A DNA stretch of 64,000 nt from JABMQB01 sp963666575. Its GTDB lineage: Bacteria > Bacteroidota > Bacteroidia > Bacteroidales > Prolixibacteraceae. Below, piece after piece: positions 54,227-62,060 of this stretch. The stretch spans positions 186,001-250,000 of the forward strand of contig CAXXYG010000016.1 of NCBI GenBank assembly GCA_963666575.2, read 5' to 3'. Both the position numbers and the translations under genes were made by a program. Each line of letters starts with the position of its first letter. Within the stretch, counting starts at the first letter, position 1. A model generated the notes under the pieces. It was given only the letters and a program-made list of their open reading frames with translations, had not been told where the DNA came from and made no database searches.

Positions 54227-55759
54227 ATGTTGAATCGATTTCTTAAACAGCTCAAAAAAAAATTCCTTCTAATTATTTTTATCGGATTCGTAATTGGAGT
54301 AGGCGCCACTTTACTCAGCCACAAGGTAATTGAAGAAACTTCAACCGATCAATCTTGCGAAATGTGCCATGTGCATCCTCATGTATTTGACTCCTGGAAA
54401 TTATCGGTCCATCACGAAACACGAGTTGGTATTCATATACATTGTGTCGATTGCCATTTACCTCCAAAAGGGCAAGGTTATTTGAAAGAAAAAATTATTG
54501 CCTCTTCGCGCGATCTATATGGTTATGTATTTAAAGACAGTGCCGATTTTAACTGGGAAGCTAAATCAACATTTGACGAAGCAAAACATTTTGTTTTTAA
54601 TGAATCGTGCATTAAATGCCATGTCAATTTATTTCCTCTAACAATGACAAGAAAAGGGCAGGACGCACATTTATATTATTCACAAAATGAAGATGAGCTA
54701 TTATGTATCAATTGCCATTTAAATGTGGGGCACTACGACCCCAATGCACTTCATGCACAAAATGTCAATTTTGGAAGTACCGGGAATGAAAACAAAGAAA
54801 AATATACCGATCCTGCTATTGTTGAAAACCATGTTGATTTTGAAGAAACAATTCCAAATACAACCATTTCATTCAAAATGAAAGCTATTCCTGGCGGGAC
54901 ATTTAAAATAGGAAGCCCCGAAGATGAGCAAATGCGTAATGCCGATGAAGGCCCCGTTAAAGAAGTAAAACTTAGTCCGTTTTTTATGGCCGAAATTGAA
55001 GTTACCTGGGAAAATTACCTTGCTTTTTATTCCGCAACCGCAGCCGAAGGACGTTCAACTGACACTGAAGGTACCCGTTTAACCGGCGATGTTGATGCTA
55101 TTTCAGGGCCAACACCTCCATATGGGCAACCCGATCAAAACTGGGGATTAGGTAACAGGCCTGCTATTACCATGAGTTATCATTCGGCCGAAACTTATTG
55201 TAAGTGGCTGTCGCAGGTTACCGGAAAAACCTATCGTTTACCTACCGAAGCTGAGTGGGAATATGCCGCCAGAGGTGGTTCAGAAACTCCTTTCTTTTTT
55301 GAAGGGAATCCAAAAGACTTTTCGAAGAAAGGATTTTTTGGAAAAATTTTCGGAAAAGACAACGAAGAGATAAACAATTACGTTATTTTTAATAAAAATA
55401 GTGGAAGTAAATCGCATGAACCTGATGCAGTTAAAGCAAATCCATTCGGATTAATAAATATGCTCGGTAATGTAAATGAATATTGCCAGGATTGGTATGC
55501 CGAAGATACATATTCAAAATTAACCGATGGAGTTACTGACCCTACAGGCCCTGCTTCAGGTAAAGAGCACGTTATTAGAGGAGGATCGTTTAAAAGTGAA
55601 ATAGGAGAAATCAGGAGTGCAAGTCGTAACTTTACAAAAAGTGTTGCCTGGTTAAAAACCGATCCACAAATGCCAAAAAGCAAGTGGTGGCTTTCCGACT
55701 GTAACGACATAAGCTTCAGGGTAGTTTGTGAATTCGACGAAAAAACTGGAAAAAAATAA
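54227..55759 (+). CDS. NapC/NirT-type tetraheme cytochrome fused to an FGE/SUMF1-fold domain
   Basis: 510 residues. One N-terminal TM anchor (~12-30), then four CxxCH heme sites: CEMCH (44-48), CVDCH (73-77), CIKCH (128-132) and CINCH (160-164), laid out like the NapC/NirT/NrfH quinol dehydrogenases. From about residue 215 an FGE-sulfatase (SUMF1/EgtB/PvdO) fold follows: MKAIPGGTFKIGSPEDE, YRLPTEAEWEYAARGG, FGLINMLGNVNEY, HVIRGGSF. The FGE active-site cysteines after GGSF are absent, so sulfatase activation is unlikely. The orientation puts both parts in the periplasm. A Tat-exported oxidoreductase gene follows after 24 bases, suggesting electron transfer between quinol pool and that enzyme (inference). 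Confidence 0.85.
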   Translation: MLNRFLKQLKKKFLLIIFIGFVIGVGATLLSHKVIEETSTDQSCEMCHVHPHVFDSWKLSVHHETRVGIHIHCVDCHLPPKGQGYLKEKIIASSRDLYGYVFKDSADFNWEAKSTFDEAKHFVFNESCIKCHVNLFPLTMTRKGQDAHLYYSQNEDELLCINCHLNVGHYDPNALHAQNVNFGSTGNENKEKYTDPAIVENHVDFEETIPNTTISFKMKAIPGGTFKIGSPEDEQMRNADEGPVKEVKLSPFFMAEIEVTWENYLAFYSATAAEGRSTDTEGTRLTGDVDAISGPTPPYGQPDQNWGLGNRPAITMSYHSAETYCKWLSQVTGKTYRLPTEAEWEYAARGGSETPFFFEGNPKDFSKKGFFGKIFGKDNEEINNYVIFNKNSGSKSHEPDAVKANPFGLINMLGNVNEYCQDWYAEDTYSKLTDGVTDPTGPASGKEHVIRGGSFKSEIGEIRSASRNFTKSVAWLKTDPQMPKSKWWLSDCNDISFRVVCEFDEKTGKK

Positions 55760-55783
55760 TCATATCAACTAAATCAAAACAAA

Positions 55784-57133
55784 ATGAGTGACAATAACTT
55801 TTCAAGAAGAAAATTTTTAGCCGGAGCAGCTGTTGTTGGTGCTGCCGGAGCTATGGGTGCCGGAACTTTATCATCATGTGCTTCAGGAAGTGAAGACAAT
55901 AGTATTTTTACATTTAAGAAAAAAGATTACAATTACCCTCCAATGCTGGATACTGTTCCTGAAGGGAAAATATTAAAAGCCGGGATTATTGGTTGCGGGG
56001 GACGTGGTTCAGGTGCAGCAATAAACTTCTTAGATGCTGACCCTACCGTTACCGTTACAGCAATTGGTGATGTTTTTCAAGACCGTGTTGATGATCTACA
56101 AACAAAATTAAAAGAGCAAAAACAACTTGAAATTGCCGACGAGAACTGTTTTGTTGGTTTTGATGCTTTTGAAAAAGTAATTGACTCAGGTGTTGATGTA
56201 GTTATTTTAGCAACTCCTCCTAAATTCCGTCCTGAACATTTCGAAGCTGCTGTAAGGGCCCGCAAACATGTGTTTATGGAAAAACCTGTTGCTGTCGACC
56301 CTGTTGGTATTCGCCAGGTTTTGGCTGCTGCAAAAATGGCCGATGCTGCCGGGCTAAAAGTTGTTACAGGAACACAACGCCGCCATCAAAAAAACTATAT
56401 TGAACTATTTAAAGAGTTAAATGACAACAATGGCATTGGCAACCTGGTATCAGCAAATGTTTACTGGAATGGTGGTAAACTTTGGCACAGAGATAGTAAT
56501 CCGGATTGGTCAGAAATGGAATGGATGATCCGTGACTGGGTAAACTGGACATGGCTTTCGGGCGATCATATTGTAGAACAGCATGTACATAACATTGATG
56601 TTGCCAACTGGTTTTTTGGAGCCCACCCTGTAAAAGCATTAGGCTTTGGTTCGCGCCAACGTAGAGTAACAGGAGACCAATACGACAATTTTAGTGTTGA
56701 CTATGTTATGGAAGATGGACGTCAAATTCATAGTATGTGCCGTCAGATTAATAGCTGCGGAGGTGGTGTTTACGAAACATTCCATGGTTCAAAGGCAATG
56801 GCAACAACAGCAGGTGGTAAAAATATCATTGTTGATGCTGCAGGAAACCAATTATTCGAAGCTGCAAAATCAGAAACAAGCCCATACGTTCAGGAGCATA
56901 AAAATTTAATAACATGTATCCGTCAGGACATTCCATTTAATGAAGCAGAAGAAACTGCCAATTCGGTAATGACTGCCATTATGGGACGTGTATCGGCCTA
57001 CACAGGGAAAGAAGTTACATTCGATGAAATGATGAACTCTGATCTAAAACTTGGACCAGATACTTATATCATGGGCGATATAGGCTACATGGCAAAAGCA
57101 ACAATCCCTGTCCCTGGAACATTGGAAGGATAA
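55784..57133 (+). CDS. Tat-exported Gfo/Idh/MocA-family oxidoreductase
   Basis: 449 residues. Tat signal SRRKFLAGAA (Arg8-Arg9) with a possible lipobox LSSC (Cys32). Rossmann loop AGIIGCGGRGSG (~66-77) and catalytic-region EKP (166-168), then WLSGDHIVEQHVHNIDVANW in the C-terminal half. Such enzymes oxidise/reduce sugars with a tightly held NAD(P), folded before Tat export, as in glucose-fructose oxidoreductase; GH109 glycosidases share the same build. Co-transcribed with the cytochrome/FGE fusion. The substrate is unknown, probably a sugar or sugar acid. A strong terminator closes the operon. Confidence 0.9.
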   Translation: MSDNNFSRRKFLAGAAVVGAAGAMGAGTLSSCASGSEDNSIFTFKKKDYNYPPMLDTVPEGKILKAGIIGCGGRGSGAAINFLDADPTVTVTAIGDVFQDRVDDLQTKLKEQKQLEIADENCFVGFDAFEKVIDSGVDVVILATPPKFRPEHFEAAVRARKHVFMEKPVAVDPVGIRQVLAAAKMADAAGLKVVTGTQRRHQKNYIELFKELNDNNGIGNLVSANVYWNGGKLWHRDSNPDWSEMEWMIRDWVNWTWLSGDHIVEQHVHNIDVANWFFGAHPVKALGFGSRQRRVTGDQYDNFSVDYVMEDGRQIHSMCRQINSCGGGVYETFHGSKAMATTAGGKNIIVDAAGNQLFEAAKSETSPYVQEHKNLITCIRQDIPFNEAEETANSVMTAIMGRVSAYTGKEVTFDEMMNSDLKLGPDTYIMGDIGYMAKATIPVPGTLEG

Positions 57134-57161
57134 TAAAATCAATTCGTTAAATACACTATTT

Positions 57162-57206
57162 AAAACTGCCGCTGGAAATATTAATTTCCCAGCGGCAGTT
57201 TTCTTA
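57162..57206 (+). terminator. Strong terminator closing the cytochrome/Gfo operon
   Basis: AAACTGCCGCTGG (57163-57175) pairs perfectly with CCAGCGGCAGTTT (57189-57201), followed by TCTTAT. Confidence 0.88.
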
Positions 57207-57328
57207 TACCACCATTCCTCCCCCAATTTTTCAAAACCAAGCCAATATTTTATTGGTTTTATTAATAAAACAACAATCATTCGAACTTTTACTTACAAAG
57301 ATGGTTTCTAATTACACAATTAGCTTTT

Positions 57329-58977
57329 TCCTGTTTTGTGCACCACAACGACGCATCAAAATTGCCCCTTTGATTTTCAGTTACTTAGCATTTTAAAATT
57401 TGCATTTTGGGTGCTGCAAGCCTATTTTTGGGTATGTTTATACGTAAAAATAAGAATAGGAGCGGTTCTGTTAGCATCCAGATAATCTCCAAAAACAAGG
57501 GTAAATATAAAGTCATAAAAACTGTAGGCTGCGCAAAAACTAAACGAGAAGAAGAGTTGTTGTCATTGCTTGCAAACACTGAGTTGGAAAGGCTTACGGG
57601 AATGCAATCTCTTTTTATCGAACACGATGACATCGTGGTTGAGAACTTTGTGGACAGTATTGCAAATAATCATCTGCAAGTTGTCGGGAGCGAATTAATT
57701 TTAGGAAAAATTTATCAGAAATTCAATTTTCCATACGATGGGTGCTGCAACTATTTCCGCAACCTTGTTTTATGCCGATTAGTATACCCTGGGAGCAAAT
57801 TGAAAACCGTTGATTATTTTAGGCGGCACTTAAATACCGATGTTAGCGTTCATACTATTTATCGTTTTCTTGATGAATTGAACACCACACTAAAGCCCCA
57901 AATAGAACAACTTACTTTTAAGCATACAAAGAAACTACTCAAAGGCAAGATAAGTGTCGCATTTTACGACATGACCACTCTATACTTTGAAGCATCTGAA
58001 GAAGATGATTATCGTATCCCCGGATTTAATAAAGATGGTAAACACCAACAGCCCCAAATAATGATCGGGTTACTGGTTGGTAAATATGGATACCCGGTTG
58101 GCTACCAAATATTCGAGGGAAACACTTCTGAAACGAAAACATTGATACCGGTACTTGAAGCTTTTCAAAAGAAGTTTGATATTGAAAAGCCTATTGTAAT
58201 AGCTGATGCCGCTTTGCTCTCGCAAAAAAACATAAATGCTTTGGTTGAAAACAACTACCAATACATACTTGGCGGGCGGATAAAAAATGAAAGTAAAGGC
58301 ATAAAAGCAAAAATTACAGCCCTTAATGTTAACGAAAACAAACCCAAAGAACTGAAATACAAGAATGGAAGGTTAATTATCAGCTTTTCTCAAAAAAGGG
58401 CACACAACGACATGAAAAACAGGAATAAAGGCTTAAAGAGGCTTGAAAAACGTGTTGCGTCGGGTAAACTGACTAAAGACCACATAAACAATCGTGGATA
58501 TAATAAATATCTAAAACTATCAGGTGAAATTGATGTCAAAATCGATTACAATAAGTATAAAGCAGATAAGGTTTGGGATGGACTGAAAGGTTATGTGACC
58601 AATACACATTTATCGAGAAAAGATGTCATTGGAAATTATAGTCAATTGTGGCAAGTGGAAAAAGCTTTTCGTATATCAAAAACCGATTTGAGGATACGTC
58701 CGGTATACCATCGGTTAAAAGAACGTATTGAGGCTCACATTTGTATCTGTTTCACGGCATACGCCATTTACAAGGAACTGGAGAGGTTGTTAAAAATAAA
58801 TAACATTAATATCTCTGCTGAAAAAGCAATAGAACAAATCAGGGAAATCAGGCAATTGCGGTATACGCTACCAAAATCAAGATTGATTAAAACAAAAATC
58901 CTACACCCGACAGAAATACAGGAAGCTCTAATAAATATGAGATTCTAAAACAGGGTGCTGCAATGCACAAAACAGGA
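57329..58977 (+). mobile_element. Second IS1634-type insertion sequence
   Basis: About 1650 bp bounded by inverted repeats TCCTGTTTTGTGCA (57329-57342) and TGCACAAAACAGGA (58964-58977). It encodes one transposase on the plus strand. Flanks compared by eye show no direct repeat, unlike the first element. The tips of both elements begin TCCTG, consistent with the same family. Confidence 0.88.
57434..58948 (+). CDS. IS1634-family DDE transposase (second type)
   Basis: About 504 residues from ATG 57434 (MFIRKNKNRSGSVSIQII aligns with the first transposase); ATG 57407 would add nine. DDE blocks: VAFYDMTTLYFEA, PIVIADAALLSQKN and YSQLWQVEKAFRISKTDL. Intact and full length. Clearly diverged from the transposase at 16960-18459, so the genome holds at least two lineages of this family. 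Confidence 0.93.
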   Translation: MFIRKNKNRSGSVSIQIISKNKGKYKVIKTVGCAKTKREEELLSLLANTELERLTGMQSLFIEHDDIVVENFVDSIANNHLQVVGSELILGKIYQKFNFPYDGCCNYFRNLVLCRLVYPGSKLKTVDYFRRHLNTDVSVHTIYRFLDELNTTLKPQIEQLTFKHTKKLLKGKISVAFYDMTTLYFEASEEDDYRIPGFNKDGKHQQPQIMIGLLVGKYGYPVGYQIFEGNTSETKTLIPVLEAFQKKFDIEKPIVIADAALLSQKNINALVENNYQYILGGRIKNESKGIKAKITALNVNENKPKELKYKNGRLIISFSQKRAHNDMKNRNKGLKRLEKRVASGKLTKDHINNRGYNKYLKLSGEIDVKIDYNKYKADKVWDGLKGYVTNTHLSRKDVIGNYSQLWQVEKAFRISKTDLRIRPVYHRLKERIEAHICICFTAYAIYKELERLLKINNINISAEKAIEQIREIRQLRYTLPKSRLIKTKILHPTEIQEALINMRF

Positions 58978-59083
58978 GATACTGATTTTCAAGGATTCAA
59001 ACAAATTTAACGCGCTAATCATCAGCTATTTAATGAACTTTTTTTATACTGTTTTCAACTCTTGATTCGCATAAGAAATAAAT

Positions 59084-59120
59084 AAAAACCGTTTTCTAAC
59101 AATTTCAGAAAACGGCTTTT
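59084..59120 (-). terminator. Terminator of the collagen-like lipoprotein gene
   Basis: CCGTTTTCT (59089-59097) and AGAAAACGG (59107-59115) pair perfectly. On the minus strand it is followed by TTTTTATTT; it may also stop plus-strand transcripts from the IS. Confidence 0.78.
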
Positions 59121-59149
59121 GTGGTTAATTTAATTGTATAGGTGAATGA

Positions 59150-59698
59150 TTAGAATTCGGCTCTTGTAATTGATGTATTATCAATTTTTAATCCTTTTAA
59201 TAATGAGTTCATATTGCTGATATCAAACGAATTGTTTTGTGCAAATGCAGCCGGCAAGATGGCAATTCTAAAAACCTGGTCGTCCTTTTCTGCTGGTAAC
59301 AAAGTTCCAAAATCTATATCTCCATCAAGGAAAACTTTTACATCGGCTACCGTATAATCGTAATTGTACTGTAGTATTCCTTCGTTTAAAACAATTGTTT
59401 GAGGTAAGGGGCGCCATACATCAACAAGCCCTCCGTTGGTTGCATCGGCTTGTTCCCAAAGGATATAGATCATTACTACATCACTTTCATAAATTTCGAC
59501 ATTGCTTGGAAATTCATAATATAATTCATAATTGTTATCAGCGTTAAAGTCGCCTGTAATTTCAATAACTGTACCTATTTCAGCATCGATGCCGTCATCT
59601 CCATCAACTCCGTCGTACCCTGGAGGGCCAACTGGTCCTTCGCATGCCGTTAATATAACGATGGCGAATAATCCGAATATTCCTGCTAATTTTTTCAT
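59150..59698 (-). CDS. Lipoprotein with a short collagen-like tract
   Basis: 182 residues. Lipobox ILTAC (Cys19), then at once a collagen-type Gly-x-y stretch of about seven triplets (GPVGPPGYDGVDGDDGIDAE), then a ~140-residue beta-rich domain (GTVIEITGDFNADNNYELYYEF, SDVVMIYILWEQ, FRIAILPAAFAQ). The collagen tract may trimerise the protein at the cell surface. The C-terminal domain family is not recognised, though proteins of this build are common in Bacteroidota. Confidence 0.78.
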   Translation of the reverse strand: MKKLAGIFGLFAIVILTACEGPVGPPGYDGVDGDDGIDAEIGTVIEITGDFNADNNYELYYEFPSNVEIYESDVVMIYILWEQADATNGGLVDVWRPLPQTIVLNEGILQYNYDYTVADVKVFLDGDIDFGTLLPAEKDDQVFRIAILPAAFAQNNSFDISNMNSLLKGLKIDNTSITRAEF

Positions 59699-59858
59699 GG
59701 CTTATCTGTTTTAATTGTTTTCTATTGATTCTATAAAACAAGTATAATGCCAAATAATCACAGATTGTATAATTTTATTGATAATAGAGTATACTAATGA
59801 TGTAGGATTAAGATTTGTTTAACCGTTTTTAAGGAATATATTTTAAGTATATCAGTAT

Positions 59859-60356
59859 TTACCTGATTTGTCCCGTTCCATAAGTTCCGGAGGCATTTCG
59901 TCTGATGTTTCTGTTTCCTTTGCCTTGCCTGATACCATTATTACCTCTTCCATTACCGGCTCGGTATGTATTGGTTTGGAATTTATGTAATCCTCCTCCG
60001 GCTTGTATTAAATCATATTGTTTTTGTTGTTCAGCGGTTAAAAGTGTTTTAACCGCTTTTTGATGGGTGTTTTTGTTGTACTGCATCTGATCGTAGATGC
60101 GGTTTTTTTCATCTAAATCGAATGTGGAACGACGTGTGTTTCGTAGCTCCGTCATAATTTTTTGGTGTTGTTCTTCCAGCATCAAAAGATCGGTTTTTTG
60201 CTTGTCGGTTAAATCACTGATTTGCTCCAGGCATAACTTAACATCTGAGGCTGTATTTATCCTGTTTCGGTAGTTATTGGTTTGAGCAGATGAGGCGAAT
60301 GTTAATGTTAGGGCTAAAATTACCCAACCGAATTGTTGTATTTTTTTTGTTTTCAT
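59859..60356 (-). CDS. Spy/CpxP-like periplasmic protein with Gly/Arg/Asn-rich tail
   Basis: 165 residues. Signal peptide (WVILALTLTFASSAQ). The helical core has the LTxxQ-type repeats of Spy/CpxP: ISDLTDKQKTDLLMLEEQH and LLTAEQQKQYDLIQ. The last ~35 residues are rich in Gly, Asn and Arg. Spy-like proteins act as periplasmic chaperones or metal/stress sensors. Last gene of the sigma/anti-sigma cassette; 20 bases after the heavy-metal-sensor-like gene. Confidence 0.78.
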   Translation of the reverse strand: MKTKKIQQFGWVILALTLTFASSAQTNNYRNRINTASDVKLCLEQISDLTDKQKTDLLMLEEQHQKIMTELRNTRRSTFDLDEKNRIYDQMQYNKNTHQKAVKTLLTAEQQKQYDLIQAGGGLHKFQTNTYRAGNGRGNNGIRQGKGNRNIRRNASGTYGTGQIR

Positions 60357-60376
60357 TGTGTGACTTTTTATGGTTA

Positions 60377-60901
60377 TTATTTTAATCTTTTACCTTTTCC
60401 TGATTTTGGAAGCCGGACGTCTTCATTTCTATTTAAAACCGACAAAAATAGATCATTGAGTTTTTTACGTTGTTGATCGTTGCATTCACTATCCATGTTT
60501 TGATAGTATCTGACTGTAAGTGCCTTGAGCTCTTTGTGCAACTCGCCAATTTGAAGAGTAATAGTATCAATTAGTTGATCATCGGTATTTTTTTTGCCTA
60601 ATTCTGTTACCATATCCATTCTCAGAAGGGCAAGTTGGTTAGTGATGTTTTTTGCAGAATGATTATAATTCCTGTTAAATTCACGGAACGGCTGCATTTG
60701 TTCAGGCGAAAGGTTTAGTTGTTCTCTGAAAAATCGTGTGCGGTTTTCTGCCGGGATATCCATTTGGGTTTGTATTGGTGTTTCTGAAAGTTGTGGGTTT
60801 TGATTTTTATGGTATATAAATGAAACAGCCATCGAAATGTTGGTAGCCAAAAGAATTATTACTGCCCAAATAAGTAAAAGGTTTGTCTTAGAAGTTTTCA
60901 T
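60377..60901 (-). CDS. Periplasmic heavy-metal-sensor-like protein (CnrX/ZraP-type fold)
   Basis: 174 residues. One N-terminal TM anchor (~8-27), then a helical hairpin with LNLSPEQMQPFREFNRNYN and ELHKELKALTVRYYQNMDSECNDQQRKKLNDLF, the pattern of the metal-resistance/Spy superfamily. Such proteins bind metal ions and modulate an anti-sigma factor. Its ATG shares one base with the anti-sigma stop (TAATG), so translation is coupled. The RND pump next door makes metal response likely. Confidence 0.85.
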   Translation of the reverse strand: MKTSKTNLLLIWAVIILLATNISMAVSFIYHKNQNPQLSETPIQTQMDIPAENRTRFFREQLNLSPEQMQPFREFNRNYNHSAKNITNQLALLRMDMVTELGKKNTDDQLIDTITLQIGELHKELKALTVRYYQNMDSECNDQQRKKLNDLFLSVLNRNEDVRLPKSGKGKRLK

Positions 60902-61335
60902 TATTGAACAATTAAAAAGTTTTCGAGGGGTTCATTATCCAGTTCATTCAAAAATGGAATTACCTCTTGTTCAGTTATATTTGCAGTATGCTTTAGTATG
61001 TTTGGCTGCTGTCCGATACGGATGCCTGAATAAATCCCCAGTAGGAGTAATATTGATAATAATACAGGCTGTAGTAAACGGCGGTAGAAATGGTTATGTT
61101 GTATTGTTTCATTTTCTAATCGGGCTTTAATTTGTGTATAAAAAAAAGGATTTATCGTTGCGGCCTTTTCTGTTTTAATAATTTCTAAAGTTGTTTTTAA
61201 TTCTTCTGAAAAGAAAAAACAATTATTGCATTTATTCAGATGGTTTTGAATGTTAACCATCTCTTCGTTTGAAAGGCTTTTTTCAACAAAGAATATTAGT
61301 TTGTTATGTATTGTTTTGCAGTTCATTTTTTTCAT
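60901..61335 (-). CDS. Membrane anti-sigma factor with zinc-finger-like N-terminus
   Basis: 144 residues. The N-terminal HLNKCNNC (HxxxCxxC) motif is that of zf-HC2 anti-sigma factors, which hold ECF sigma factors at the membrane. One TM helix lies near residues 95-110 (LLQPVLLSILLLLGIYSGI), leaving a short periplasmic tail that could contact the sensor-like protein encoded next. It is 37 bases downstream of the sigma gene. Confidence 0.85.
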   Translation of the reverse strand: MKKMNCKTIHNKLIFFVEKSLSNEEMVNIQNHLNKCNNCFFFSEELKTTLEIIKTEKAATINPFFYTQIKARLENETIQHNHFYRRLLQPVLLSILLLLGIYSGIRIGQQPNILKHTANITEQEVIPFLNELDNEPLENFLIVQ

Positions 61336-61372
61336 TTTTAATTATGACACAAATGGTTATAAATACTTGCAC

Positions 61373-61954
61373 CTAAAAGCACTTTTTTTTGTAACACTTG
61401 TATAATTTTTTTTGCAGGTTTTTTTTTGCTCTGAAAAGAAGCGATTCAACTGATGAAACAGAAACATTCATAACTTCTGAAATTTCCTGATACGATAAAT
61501 CTTCGTATTTATTGAGCGTAAAGGCAATTTTCTGGTTGGTTGGTAGATTGCCTATCGTTTCATGAAGTATGTTTGCCCGTTGGGTATTTTCCAATTTATA
61601 AGCAGGGTCGTCGGTGTTTTTGTTTTGCAGGTTTTTATGTATAACATTTTTACTTTGAAGTGAATCTTCGAAGGATAAAAACCAATTTTTGCGTTTATTA
61701 TCGCGAATAAAATTTAGTGACCGGTTAATGGCTATTCGGTAAATCCATGTCGAAAGTTTTGAGTCGGACCTGAATTTATGAATAGAACGAAATATTTCAA
61801 TAAAAACTTCCTGTGCAATATCTTCGGCATCTTCCATATTATGCACCATTCCATAGCACGTATTAACTACCTTTTTTTGATAGTCTTGAACAAGCTGCTT
61901 AAATGCCGGTTCGTTACCTTTTTTTAGGTTTTCTATAATTTGCAATTCACTCAC
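61373..61954 (-). CDS. ECF RNA polymerase sigma factor
   Basis: 193 residues. Region 2 (MVHNMEDAEDIAQEVFIEIFRSIHKF, LSTWIYRIAINRSLNFIRD) and region 4 (LPTNQKIAFTLNKYEDLSYQEISEVMNVS, VESLLFRAKKNLQKKL) are intact, with no region 1.1 or 3, hence ECF. It heads the sigma/anti-sigma/sensor/Spy cassette. It probably activates its own operon and perhaps the RND genes. Confidence 0.93.
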   Translation of the reverse strand: MSELQIIENLKKGNEPAFKQLVQDYQKKVVNTCYGMVHNMEDAEDIAQEVFIEIFRSIHKFRSDSKLSTWIYRIAINRSLNFIRDNKRKNWFLSFEDSLQSKNVIHKNLQNKNTDDPAYKLENTQRANILHETIGNLPTNQKIAFTLNKYEDLSYQEISEVMNVSVSSVESLLFRAKKNLQKKLYKCYKKKCF

Positions 61955-62060
61955 TGATAGGCATCATTCGTTATAACGAACATATGACACGAATAAAAGT
62001 AGAAACTTGCAGAGGATTATATTAAATTTTGACCAATTATTTTTATTTTGATGTTGTTTT

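Noticed and set aside
54870..55740. FGE domain as a sulfatase-activating enzyme
   Set aside because: The catalytic cysteine pair after GGSF is missing and no sulfatase gene is nearby.
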